Shown here one piece after another: positions 8,626-16,478 of a stretch of 63,301 bases of DNA. This stretch comes from JAFDZV01 sp966128725 (GTDB lineage: Bacteria; Bacteroidota; Ignavibacteria; OLB7), in contig CBHYLN010000008.1 of assembly GCA_966128725.1 (NCBI GenBank), positions 1 through 63,301 of the forward strand. The letters are read 5' to 3'. Position 1 is the stretch's first letter, and each line of letters starts with the position of its first letter. The translations under genes and the position numbers were made by a program. Below the pieces are notes generated by a model. It worked only from the letters and a program-made list of their open reading frames with translations, had not been told where the DNA came from and made no database searches.

Positions 8626-10179
8626 CTACCGCCGCACAACCAGGCGCGCGGTGCGCTGCTCGGTGGCGGTGACAAGGGTACAGAGATACACGCCGGAGGG
8701 CACGCCGCGCAGGTCGATCGGGTACTGGCCGGAGCCCGACGGCAACGCGACGTCCAGCACGGTACGCCCTTCCATGGTGGTAAGGCGCAGCCGGGCGCCG
8801 GCGCCGGGTGGCACGTTCTCAAAGGCAACCGTGGCGCTTACCGAAGCCGGGTTGGGTGATACGGAGCGCAGCTCCATCAGCGATCCCGTTGCCGCGATCA
8901 GCGGCCCGTCGCTTGCCTCCACGCGGAAGATCGGCAGCGTGGAGAACGCTCGCGGCAAGGCGTTGGGGTAGATGTCCTCGTCGGCCGCGGCAAACCACTG
9001 CTTCAGCACCGACGCGTAGATCTGCCGGAAATCGAACTGCATCTTCAGATTGCCCGTCTCGTCCAGGTCGTCGAAATCGGGATCCTGGCCGATGATGCCC
9101 GGCTTCACGTTACGGCCCATCAGGAACATCGGCGCGGCGGCGCCGTGATCGGTACCCGTTCCGCTGGGCGCCACGCGCCTGCCGAACTCCGATACGGTCA
9201 TCGTTGCAACGCGGTCGTCCACACCGAACGCCTCCAGATCGCGCTGGAACGCGTGCAACGCGTCGGCACAGTACTTCAGCAGGATTGCGTGGCGGCGGAT
9301 GTGGCCGTCGTGTGTATCAAAGCCGTCCACGTTGATAATGTATACCTGCGTGCGCAGGCCGGCGGCCACCAGCCGCGCAACCCGCGCCAGCGCGCGCGGC
9401 AACGGGCCTTCGGTTGGATACACAACACGGTTGGCGGGCTGGCGCAGCTCGGCGTCGGAAATGGAGCGCATGAACGTGTTCGCCTCGCGCAGGTTCTCGG
9501 CGATGTACTGCTGCTCGGTTGTGGCCTCGGTGTTCTGCGGCTCGCGCACAACGGCTTCATCGGGGATGTAGGAAAGGTCATCCACGGCCAGGCCCATCTC
9601 GTGATGGCGCCCTATCAGCGTCATGCCCAGTGCGGTATCCAGCTCAACGGCAAACGGATCGCCGGGCAGCACCGATGGGTATTGCGGATACTTCTCCTCC
9701 AGATACCTGCCGTACCATCCGGAGGTCTCGAACGCGTCGGAGTCGGACGCCGAGAACCAGATATCGCTGGACCGAAAGTGCGACATGTTCGGGTTGGGAT
9801 ACCCCACGTTCTGCACGGCAACCATCTTGCCTTCGTTGAACAGCTCGGCCAGCGGCGCCCACGCCGGGTGGAATCCCAGGGTGTTGTGGCCAGCAAGCGG
9901 CACCACCGTTTCGGCCGGCACCGATAGATCGTTCACCGTGCCGCGACCCCGCGCATGGTAATACCGGTCATCGTGCAGCGGCACCAGCGTGTTGATGCCG
10001 TCGTTGCCACCAAAGAACCGCACGATCACCAGCACGTTCTGGTCGTTGGCCGAACGCAGCCGGCGAAACGGGGCATCCAGCGGCGCCTGCGCCCAGGCGC
10101 GCATCCCGCCAAAACCCGAGGCCATCGGCAGCGCCACCGCGGCCGAACCCAGGCCCTTGAGAAAGGAACGTCGTTGCAT
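8626..10179 (-). CDS. DUF1501 protein with T9SS sorting domain (copy 2)
   Basis: 517 aa from the ATG at 10179. MQRRSFLKGLGSAAVALPMA is a textbook twin-arginine signal. The body is the same DUF1501 domain as in the copy ending at 4768, with GGNDGINTLVPL, RSSDIWFSASD, DGFDTHDGH and TMTVSEFGRRV, and many blocks are shared, so the two are paralogues. The C-terminal about 80 residues (VSPNPASVSATVAFEN to TARLVVRR) form a T9SS sorting domain. It starts 78 bases after the stop of its DUF1800 partner. Expected to be exported to the cell surface or medium; activity unknown. Confidence 0.9.
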   Translation of the reverse strand: MQRRSFLKGLGSAAVALPMASGFGGMRAWAQAPLDAPFRRLRSANDQNVLVIVRFFGGNDGINTLVPLHDDRYYHARGRGTVNDLSVPAETVVPLAGHNTLGFHPAWAPLAELFNEGKMVAVQNVGYPNPNMSHFRSSDIWFSASDSDAFETSGWYGRYLEEKYPQYPSVLPGDPFAVELDTALGMTLIGRHHEMGLAVDDLSYIPDEAVVREPQNTEATTEQQYIAENLREANTFMRSISDAELRQPANRVVYPTEGPLPRALARVARLVAAGLRTQVYIINVDGFDTHDGHIRRHAILLKYCADALHAFQRDLEAFGVDDRVATMTVSEFGRRVAPSGTGTDHGAAAPMFLMGRNVKPGIIGQDPDFDDLDETGNLKMQFDFRQIYASVLKQWFAAADEDIYPNALPRAFSTLPIFRVEASDGPLIAATGSLMELRSVSPNPASVSATVAFENVPPGAGARLRLTTMEGRTVLDVALPSGSGQYPIDLRGVPSGVYLCTLVTATEQRTARLVVRR

Positions 10180-10256
10180 CGATCTATCGCAAAAGGTTGA
10201 ACAGTGTTCTCGGTATCCTTGCGGGCATCGGCCCGCAGGGTTCGCGCCGGGCCGCC

Positions 10257-12017
10257 TCAGGTAAGCTGATACTTCGGAAGGCGCACAAGCATCTCCAGCA
10301 CGGTGCGGATGCGCTCCGGCGCAAGCGGGTGCTCCAGGCTCCATCCTCTGGGGCCCAGCCCGCTCAGCAACGCCGACTCCAACGCCCGCAGCTCATCGGC
10401 CGTTGCCGGCACCGGCAGCAGATGCCGCGCCACGTCGGCAATCAGCAGGTGCGGGTCCTCCGGCGCTGGGTAGCGCCGGGCGAACTCCAGAGGATCGAAC
10501 GTGTAGGTTTTCACGACCGTGATGCCGTTCCAGTAGCCGATACGCTCGCGCACCACATCGGCGGCGAACTTCTGGCGCGGCGCCAGAAGCGCCCCGCTCA
10601 CCCAGGCGCGGCCGTCGCGCCAGCCCTTTACGTTGGGCGGGTTCAGCGGCATGTGCCCCAGCGCAAGCAGGCGCTTCACCAGATCGTTGTGTGGCTCGCC
10701 GGGCACGTCGGGCGCAAAATCCAACACGTTGCCCACGCCAATCTGCCGGATCACCGCCAGATGAAAATCGGCGGTGCTTTTCGGCAGCGCGCCACGCGTG
10801 CCGCCTCGGAAGAAATGCGCGCTGCGCAGAAGCGTTTCCACCACCGGGCGCAGTTCCCACGATGCGCCCATCATCATGCCGGCCATCGCGTCGATCACCT
10901 CGCGGTTCGGTTCGGTGTACACAAACCACCGGTACAGCTTCTCGCTGATGAAGCGCGCGGTGTGCTGCGCCCGCTCGGCAAAGATCAGCTCCACCACGTC
11001 GTCAAGGCCCCAGGCCCCAACCTTGCCGAACACGTTCTTGCCGCCGGCGTCCCAGCGCTCGCGCATGAAGCGCGACTGCAAGCTCAGATGATTGCTGCTC
11101 ACCGGGCTTGGCGTGGGCGCCCATCCTGTAAGCGCGCGCGCCACCTCGCGCACATCGCGCTGCGTGTAGTTCGCCCGGCCGTTCCAATCGGCAATGCCCA
11201 TCGTGAACAGCTCCATCAACTCGCGCGCATAATTCTCGTTGACATGCGGCCCCCACTCGGCAATGAAGTTCTCCATGCCGTCCAGATACCGCAGCATGGC
11301 CATGTCCTTCGATACGGCGCGCACCAGCTCCTTGAAATTCCCCAGCCACATGGAACGGAACAGCTTGTTCTGTTCGATCATCCACTCGGCATTCTCCGAT
11401 ACGTGCAGGCTGCTTACGAAGTGGCCATGCCAGAACATGGTCATCCGTTCCTGCAACGACACCGGCGTCTCCACAATCGTCTTCAACCACCAACGGCCGG
11501 CCTGCTCGCGGCGGCCCAGCCGCACCACGCGCCAGGCATCGTACACCGGGCCTTCCACCTCGGGCGGATAGTTGCAGGGATCGGTCCCAACCCAGTCGGC
11601 AATCAGGTCCATCGACGGCTGGAACGGTGTCATCAACCTGTTGATGGTGGCGTCAAGCCCTTCGGCAACCGCGCAGCGAATCTCCGCATCGGTGGGGCCT
11701 ACCATCGTGCGGCGCAGAAGGTGCGCGGCCTTCGCATAGTCCCAGGGATCGCTGGCGGTGGGGGTAAACGGTGTAAGCGGAATCGGTACGTCGCTGGCGA
11801 TTGGCCCGGCGTATTCATGCACACCGCCGCCCGGCGACGTGCCGGCCGCCCCATCGCCCGCGGCATGCGCGGTTGGGTTCGTGGGATCGGCCGCGCGCGA
11901 AACCGGTGATTCGGCGCCCGTGCCGGGATGGGCCGCCCGGTCGCCCTGCTGGTCGCCGCCCGGCCGGCGGTTTTGCACCGTGTTGCGCCCGAACGAAAGG
12001 AAAGCTCTGCGATCCAT
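10257..12017 (-). CDS. DUF1800 protein (copy 2)
   Basis: 586 aa. It starts MDRRAFLSFGRN (twin-arginine-like without a hydrophobic core) and has a low-complexity Gly/Ala/Pro linker to about residue 85. A full DUF1800 domain follows: AAHLLRRTMVGPTDAEIR, RMTMFWHGHFVSS, NENYARELMELFTMG, ARALTGW, RFISEKLYRWFV and PPNVKGWRDGRAWV. It is clearly paralogous to the gene at 6389-8041 but has a much longer linker. It heads the minus-strand set 10257-12017, 8626-10179, 6389-8041, 4768-6318, which may be one transcript or two. Confidence 0.88.
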   Translation of the reverse strand: MDRRAFLSFGRNTVQNRRPGGDQQGDRAAHPGTGAESPVSRAADPTNPTAHAAGDGAAGTSPGGGVHEYAGPIASDVPIPLTPFTPTASDPWDYAKAAHLLRRTMVGPTDAEIRCAVAEGLDATINRLMTPFQPSMDLIADWVGTDPCNYPPEVEGPVYDAWRVVRLGRREQAGRWWLKTIVETPVSLQERMTMFWHGHFVSSLHVSENAEWMIEQNKLFRSMWLGNFKELVRAVSKDMAMLRYLDGMENFIAEWGPHVNENYARELMELFTMGIADWNGRANYTQRDVREVARALTGWAPTPSPVSSNHLSLQSRFMRERWDAGGKNVFGKVGAWGLDDVVELIFAERAQHTARFISEKLYRWFVYTEPNREVIDAMAGMMMGASWELRPVVETLLRSAHFFRGGTRGALPKSTADFHLAVIRQIGVGNVLDFAPDVPGEPHNDLVKRLLALGHMPLNPPNVKGWRDGRAWVSGALLAPRQKFAADVVRERIGYWNGITVVKTYTFDPLEFARRYPAPEDPHLLIADVARHLLPVPATADELRALESALLSGLGPRGWSLEHPLAPERIRTVLEMLVRLPKYQLT

Positions 12018-12092
12018 ATCAAATACTCTTCGTGTGCCCGGCCCGGCGCATTATACCCGGCCGTTGTTGTTGCTGCGCCGCCCTAGAAACAC

Positions 12093-12142
12093 AAAAGCAG
12101 CGCGGGATTCTCACCAGATCCCACGCTGCTTTGATTTTTTTT
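12093..12142 (-). terminator. Strong hairpin with flanking A/T tracts
   Basis: Arms aaagcagcgcgggat (12094-12108) and atcccacgctgcttt (12118-12132) pair with one mismatch around a 9-base loop. A T8 run follows on the plus strand (12135-12142), and a U-rich stretch follows on the minus strand. It separates the CocE-type hydrolase gene from the DUF1800 operon, both on the minus strand, and looks like a bidirectional terminator. Confidence 0.75.
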
Positions 12143-12190
12143 GAACGGGATGCCCCGCTCCTGCTGCCCGGCTGCCGGTATCCCGCAGCC

Positions 12191-14131
12191 CTACCGCGCC
12201 AGCACCACGCGCTGTTGCAGCATACTTGTACCGGCGCGCAGCCGCACGATATAGGCCCCGTTGGGCAACGCATCGTCGGCATGCCACGTGGCGCCGTGCT
12301 GGCCGGCCTCCAGCCGGCCGGCAACCGGCACGGCAACACAGCGGCCCAGCATGTCGAACAGCTCCAGGCGTACATCCAGCGCGTTTGGCAACGTGTAGGC
12401 AAACCGCGTTACTCCCCGGCTGGGATTAGGCCCCGCAACGTCCAGCCACAGGCCGGCGCCGGCCGTGCTGCCGCCCACGCTGCCCGGCAACGCCGCAACC
12501 GGCATCACCACGCGCGAGGCATTGGGGCCGGTGCGCGATATGGCGCTTACGGCAACCAGCGTATCGCCGGCGGTGTACAACGGCCCGCCGGTGTTCGGGT
12601 TGATATCGTACTGCGGGAAGTTGGAGCCGGTGATATCCACGCGGAGCCGATGCCCGGCCAGGAATGTGTGCGCGATGTTCTGCAACCCTACGGCCACGCG
12701 ATACTGTGTGCCGGGCGTCATGGCGGCGGTATCCTGCGGACCGAAGCCGTTGCGGAACCGGGCGCGCCGGATGCCCTGCGTAAGCAGTACGGAGCGCCCA
12801 TCCGGGTACACATCGCACAGCCGCACGGCGTAATCGGCGTCCGGGCGATCGGCGGTAACGTACAGCTCAACGGTTACGCCGCCGGTAACCGCGATGTCGC
12901 GCTCCAGCACCGGCGTGCTGTACACCAGCACGTCGCCGCGCGATTCCACCACGGCGCGGATATCCTGCGGACCATCCACGGCGTCGGGGTTATTGGGCGC
13001 CAGCCGCGCGCCGCCGTACGTTGGAGAAGGGTCGCGTGGGTCGGCACGGAGCGTGTCGGGCCTGTCGGCCGGCAGACCGCTCAGCAGTTGGCGATCGGCC
13101 GCCAGGTACAGCGCCAGCGTATCCATCCCGGCGCACAGATTATTCCAGTCCGTTGTGGTGCGCCATTGGTTTGTGCCCATCTGATAATACCGTATCAGCG
13201 GCTCGGCCGGGTAATCGTTGTCCACATGGCGCATGTAGTAGTCGAAGAATCGCAACGCGATGGAATCGGACATGCCCGCCGCGTTCGGGAACGTCAGCAC
13301 ACCCTGCGTGCCTTTGCCCACGCGGCCGTGCATCCACGGCCCCATGATCAGCTTGTGCGCCGCGCGCACGGCGGGATCGCTCCGCTCACGGAGATCATCA
13401 AACGCCCGGATGATATCGTCCGGATAGAAATCGAACCAGCCGCTGATAAGCAGCATCGGCACGGCAAAGGAATCTGGCACATCGCTGCTGCGCTCGGCCA
13501 CCTGCCATACGATATCGTTGGTGGGATGCGCCAGGATCAGCGCGGTCTGCGAAAGCCCCAACGCCGCCTGCGACTCGATATGCTCCTTGCGGAACTCGCC
13601 GCCGTAATACGAATCGGTGTACTTGGTTTTGAAATCCTTCACCAGAGGAACCGAACAGACCAGATGCGGCGGGCGGTGTTTCGCGGTCATGAACTGGATG
13701 GCACCCAGCGCCGACGGGCCCCATGTGCCCACCGATCCGTTGCACCAGGGCTGCGCGGCAATCCACTCCACGGCGTCGTAGCCGTCGAGCCCGCGATCGT
13801 AGTTGGCAACGCTTGCCGCCTTCGAGCCATAGAACCCGCGCCAATCCACCACGACGTAGTTGTAGTGCGCGCTGTCGTACGGGAACGGACTGCCGCCGGC
13901 CTCCGGAGGAATGTTGATCGACAGACGGTAGTAGTTCTTGTTGTATGGCGTCTGAATCAGGATCACCGGCTTCGGGCGCGCGGTGTCGTTGGTGTACAGG
14001 TCGGCGGCAAGCGTTTTGCCGTCGCGCGCGGGTATCGAGCGCTCGTAGTACCGCGCTCCGCCCTGCGCGTGCAGGCCCAGGCACAGCAGGGCGTGCAGCA
14101 GAGTACCAATCGTAGCCAGTCTGCGAATCAT
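12191..14131 (-). CDS. CocE/NonD-type (X-Pro dipeptidyl-peptidase family S15) hydrolase with T9SS sorting domain
   Basis: 646 aa from the ATG at 14131, chosen because GGAGGAAGC precedes it and a signal peptide follows (IRRLATIGTLLHALLCLGLHAQ). An alpha/beta-hydrolase domain follows with the nucleophile elbow GTWGPSALG (Ser about 131), a likely acid in ISGWFDFY and the catalytic His in GPWMHG. Next comes a beta-rich C-terminal domain typical of the CocE/PepX family. The last about 80 residues (PNPSRGVTRFAYTLP to LQQRVVLAR) form a T9SS sorting domain. It should hydrolyse peptide, ester or amide bonds outside the cell; the substrate cannot be told. A terminator follows at 12093. Confidence 0.9.
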   Translation of the reverse strand: MIRRLATIGTLLHALLCLGLHAQGGARYYERSIPARDGKTLAADLYTNDTARPKPVILIQTPYNKNYYRLSINIPPEAGGSPFPYDSAHYNYVVVDWRGFYGSKAASVANYDRGLDGYDAVEWIAAQPWCNGSVGTWGPSALGAIQFMTAKHRPPHLVCSVPLVKDFKTKYTDSYYGGEFRKEHIESQAALGLSQTALILAHPTNDIVWQVAERSSDVPDSFAVPMLLISGWFDFYPDDIIRAFDDLRERSDPAVRAAHKLIMGPWMHGRVGKGTQGVLTFPNAAGMSDSIALRFFDYYMRHVDNDYPAEPLIRYYQMGTNQWRTTTDWNNLCAGMDTLALYLAADRQLLSGLPADRPDTLRADPRDPSPTYGGARLAPNNPDAVDGPQDIRAVVESRGDVLVYSTPVLERDIAVTGGVTVELYVTADRPDADYAVRLCDVYPDGRSVLLTQGIRRARFRNGFGPQDTAAMTPGTQYRVAVGLQNIAHTFLAGHRLRVDITGSNFPQYDINPNTGGPLYTAGDTLVAVSAISRTGPNASRVVMPVAALPGSVGGSTAGAGLWLDVAGPNPSRGVTRFAYTLPNALDVRLELFDMLGRCVAVPVAGRLEAGQHGATWHADDALPNGAYIVRLRAGTSMLQQRVVLAR

Positions 14132-14310
14132 GCTTCCTCCGCGATAGGTTGCGCAACACGGGCCGCCCCGGTTGCGCCTGATGTGGACCATCCCCGCCCG
14201 CAGCATCCAGAGGCCGCATCGGGGGCAGGAGCATTAGTGTCGCAGGCCGGCGATCGGTTCCCTGCCGTGCCTCCGGGCCGCTTCGCCGCATCGCTTCGCG
14301 CGACGGACCG

Positions 14311-14364
14311 TTCAGCCGGCTTCCTCCTGTTCAGCCGGCTTCCTCCTGTTCAGCCGGCTTCCTC
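14311..14364. repeat. 19-bp tandem repeat duplicating a gene's 3' end
   Basis: ttcagccggcttcctcctg occurs at 14311-14329 and 14330-14348, and a third, partial copy at 14349-14364 contains the stop codon and last codons of the K+ channel gene that ends at 14350. The two extra copies lie just downstream of the stop, so the end of the gene appears to have been tandemly duplicated. Confidence 0.8.
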
Positions 14365-15483
14365 GCGCTCCAGCCGGGCTATCAGCGCCGGGTTGCCGAT
14401 CACGATCAGTGTTTCGCCGGCCTCGATAACACGATCGGCGCCGGGGCTTACGATGAACTCGCCGGACACACGATGCACCGCAAGGATGGTCAGGTTGCCG
14501 GAGGGGTCGTTGGAGCAGGCGCCCACCGTGCGGCCCGCGAATCGCGAGCCAACACGAACACGGATCTGGCCCACGTTTACTTCCAACTGCTCCATGCTGA
14601 GCACCTGTTCCAGGAAGTCGTGCACGTTGGGCTGTACAAGCGCCAGCGCCAGGCGCCGACCGCCAATCCTGTCCGGGCTGATCACCCTATCGGCCCCGGC
14701 ACGCCGGAGCTTGCTTGTCGCCGATTCGTTGTTCGCACGGGCCACCACCAGCACCGAGGGGTTCAGCTCGCGAGCGGTGAGCACCGCCAGCACGTTTTCG
14801 GCATCGTTGTCCAGCGTAACCACAACGCCATGAGCGCGGCCGATCCCGGCACGGCGCAACACCTCGTCCTGCGTGGCATCACCAATCACGTACGGCGTGC
14901 CGCTTTCGGCAAGCTCCTCCTCAAGCGCGGGGTTCGCATCGATCACCACGAACTGCTCGCCACGCGAGCGCAGATCGTGCACAATCGGGCGGCCCAGGCG
15001 GCCGTAGCCGCAAACGATGTAGTGTGCTTCCATTGTCGCCAGTGATGCGCGCAGCCTGCGCTGTTGAACGTTCGCCCAAAGTTTGTCGCCAAGGAACACC
15101 TCGGCCCCGGCCGCGATGGCCCAGCCGGCCGTGCCAACCCCGGCAATCAGGAACAGGATGGTGAAGATGCGCCCGGCTTCCGACAGCGGATGCACCTCGC
15201 CAAACCCCACGGTGGTAAGCGCGGTGATTGCCATGTACAGCGCATCCACAACATTCATGCGCTCGATCAGCATATAGCCGGCCGTGCCAATCGCAACCAG
15301 CACGGCCAATACCACCAACGATGCACGAAAGCGCCCAACCGGATCGGCCAGGACACGCCGCAGCAATCGGCCGGGTCGCGGCCGCGCGGCAATGCCGGTA
15401 GTGGTCGCGCCGGCACGGCGCGATGTTGTGGAATGGGGCTTGTTCACGGCGTCGAAGTTACGCAGTGGTGAAACGGCAACCAT
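14350..15483 (-). CDS. K+ channel with RCK (TrkA-N/TrkA-C) domain
   Basis: 377 aa from the first ATG (15483); a TTG-initiated start 48 bases upstream is possible. After a basic N-terminus come two membrane segments (SLVVLAVLVAIGTAGYML; FTILFLIAGVGTAGWAIA) flanking a pore loop with the selectivity filter TTVGFGEV. An RCK_N Rossmann domain begins at YIVCGYGRLG with the acidic VIDAN strand end, and an RCK_C domain follows (VGQIRVRVGSRFAGRTVG to IVIGNPALIARLERE). This is the architecture of MthK/Kch-like ligand-gated K+ channels of the inner membrane. A complete kdp system lies 32 kb away, but nothing links the two here. Confidence 0.92.
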   Translation of the reverse strand: MVAVSPLRNFDAVNKPHSTTSRRAGATTTGIAARPRPGRLLRRVLADPVGRFRASLVVLAVLVAIGTAGYMLIERMNVVDALYMAITALTTVGFGEVHPLSEAGRIFTILFLIAGVGTAGWAIAAGAEVFLGDKLWANVQQRRLRASLATMEAHYIVCGYGRLGRPIVHDLRSRGEQFVVIDANPALEEELAESGTPYVIGDATQDEVLRRAGIGRAHGVVVTLDNDAENVLAVLTARELNPSVLVVARANNESATSKLRRAGADRVISPDRIGGRRLALALVQPNVHDFLEQVLSMEQLEVNVGQIRVRVGSRFAGRTVGACSNDPSGNLTILAVHRVSGEFIVSPGADRVIEAGETLIVIGNPALIARLEREEAG

Positions 15484-15681
15484 GCCGGTAACTTTTCGCG
15501 CGCCCGGCGTGTAGGTTGTTGGTGACGGCAAAAGCCGTTGTCGCCCGGCTTTCAGGGCGAACCAGTATCTCCCAATTCATACATCCGCATTCGTTTTCCC
15601 GGCTTGCATCGCAAGGCGACACCCTGTTGCCGTGGCCGTGCCATGCCCCGGAACGAAGCACACCAACCGAGGGCCCGCGCC

Positions 15682-16434
15682 ATGTACCGGTACTTCCTCA
15701 TCCATCAAATCTTCGCGATGGTGATCGCCGTTGCAGCCGTGGCCAGCATGGCAACGGCCCGGGCGCAGGGCACTGGCGAGGTGGCCGGCACCATTACCGA
15801 CAGCCTGGGGGCGCCCATCGTTGGCGCAACGGTGCGCGTTGAGGGAAGCGATCGCATGGGGATCACACATGGCAACGGGACCTATGTGATGTTCCTGGTT
15901 CCCGAAGGCGAGCAGACACTGATGATCACGGCAACAGGATTTCAGGCACGGTGCGAAACCGCGTACGTAGTGGCGGGCGCCACGGCGCGGATGGATGTGT
16001 CGCTGGCACCGAAGAGGCCAGCCCCGCCTCCCCCACCCGCCGCACCGAAGGTCGCTGATGCCGAACGACAACCCATCGAAAAGATTCTAACGGCTGACTG
16101 TGTTGTAGGCACTATCCGGGATGAAGATGGCAAGCCCATACCCGGTGCAGCCATTCGCCTGGAGGGGACAACGCTTCGCACAAAAAGCAGAGTTGACGGG
16201 AGCTACATCATCCAAGGCGCGGCGCCGGGGATATACGAGGTCGCGGTGGCAAACGTGGGCTACAGGCCGCTGAAGCTGCATATCGTGGTGTCCGGCACTC
16301 AAGCAACAAGGCTGGATATCGAGATGGAACCAAAGGCGATCGAGAGCGGATCGATCTTGATGTGCCCCAATGTCAACTTCATCCGTCGCGACGAGACCGG
16401 CAAGGTGCAGCGTATCAGATTCGATACGTACTGA
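15682..16434 (+). CDS. Exported protein with two carboxypeptidase-regulatory-like domains
   Basis: 250 aa. The start at 15682 is followed by a signal peptide (YFLIHQIFAMVIAVAAVASMATARAQ). Two beta-sandwich CarboxypepD_reg-like repeats follow (about 35-110 and 145-225), each with the pattern GTI-D--G-PI-GA-vR-EG and a G-Y turn, joined by a Pro-rich linker. The second repeat is strikingly close to the N-terminal domain of the next gene. The tail (MCPNVNFIRRDETGKVQRI) is unrelated. There is no catalytic motif. It lies 44 bases before the VWA gene and is probably co-transcribed. Likely a periplasmic or surface adhesion or scaffold module. Confidence 0.75.
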   Translation: MYRYFLIHQIFAMVIAVAAVASMATARAQGTGEVAGTITDSLGAPIVGATVRVEGSDRMGITHGNGTYVMFLVPEGEQTLMITATGFQARCETAYVVAGATARMDVSLAPKRPAPPPPPAAPKVADAERQPIEKILTADCVVGTIRDEDGKPIPGAAIRLEGTTLRTKSRVDGSYIIQGAAPGIYEVAVANVGYRPLKLHIVVSGTQATRLDIEMEPKAIESGSILMCPNVNFIRRDETGKVQRIRFDTY

Positions 16435-16478
16435 GCACGATACAACGCACCACCGAGTGCAAGGAGGAAGCCAACATC

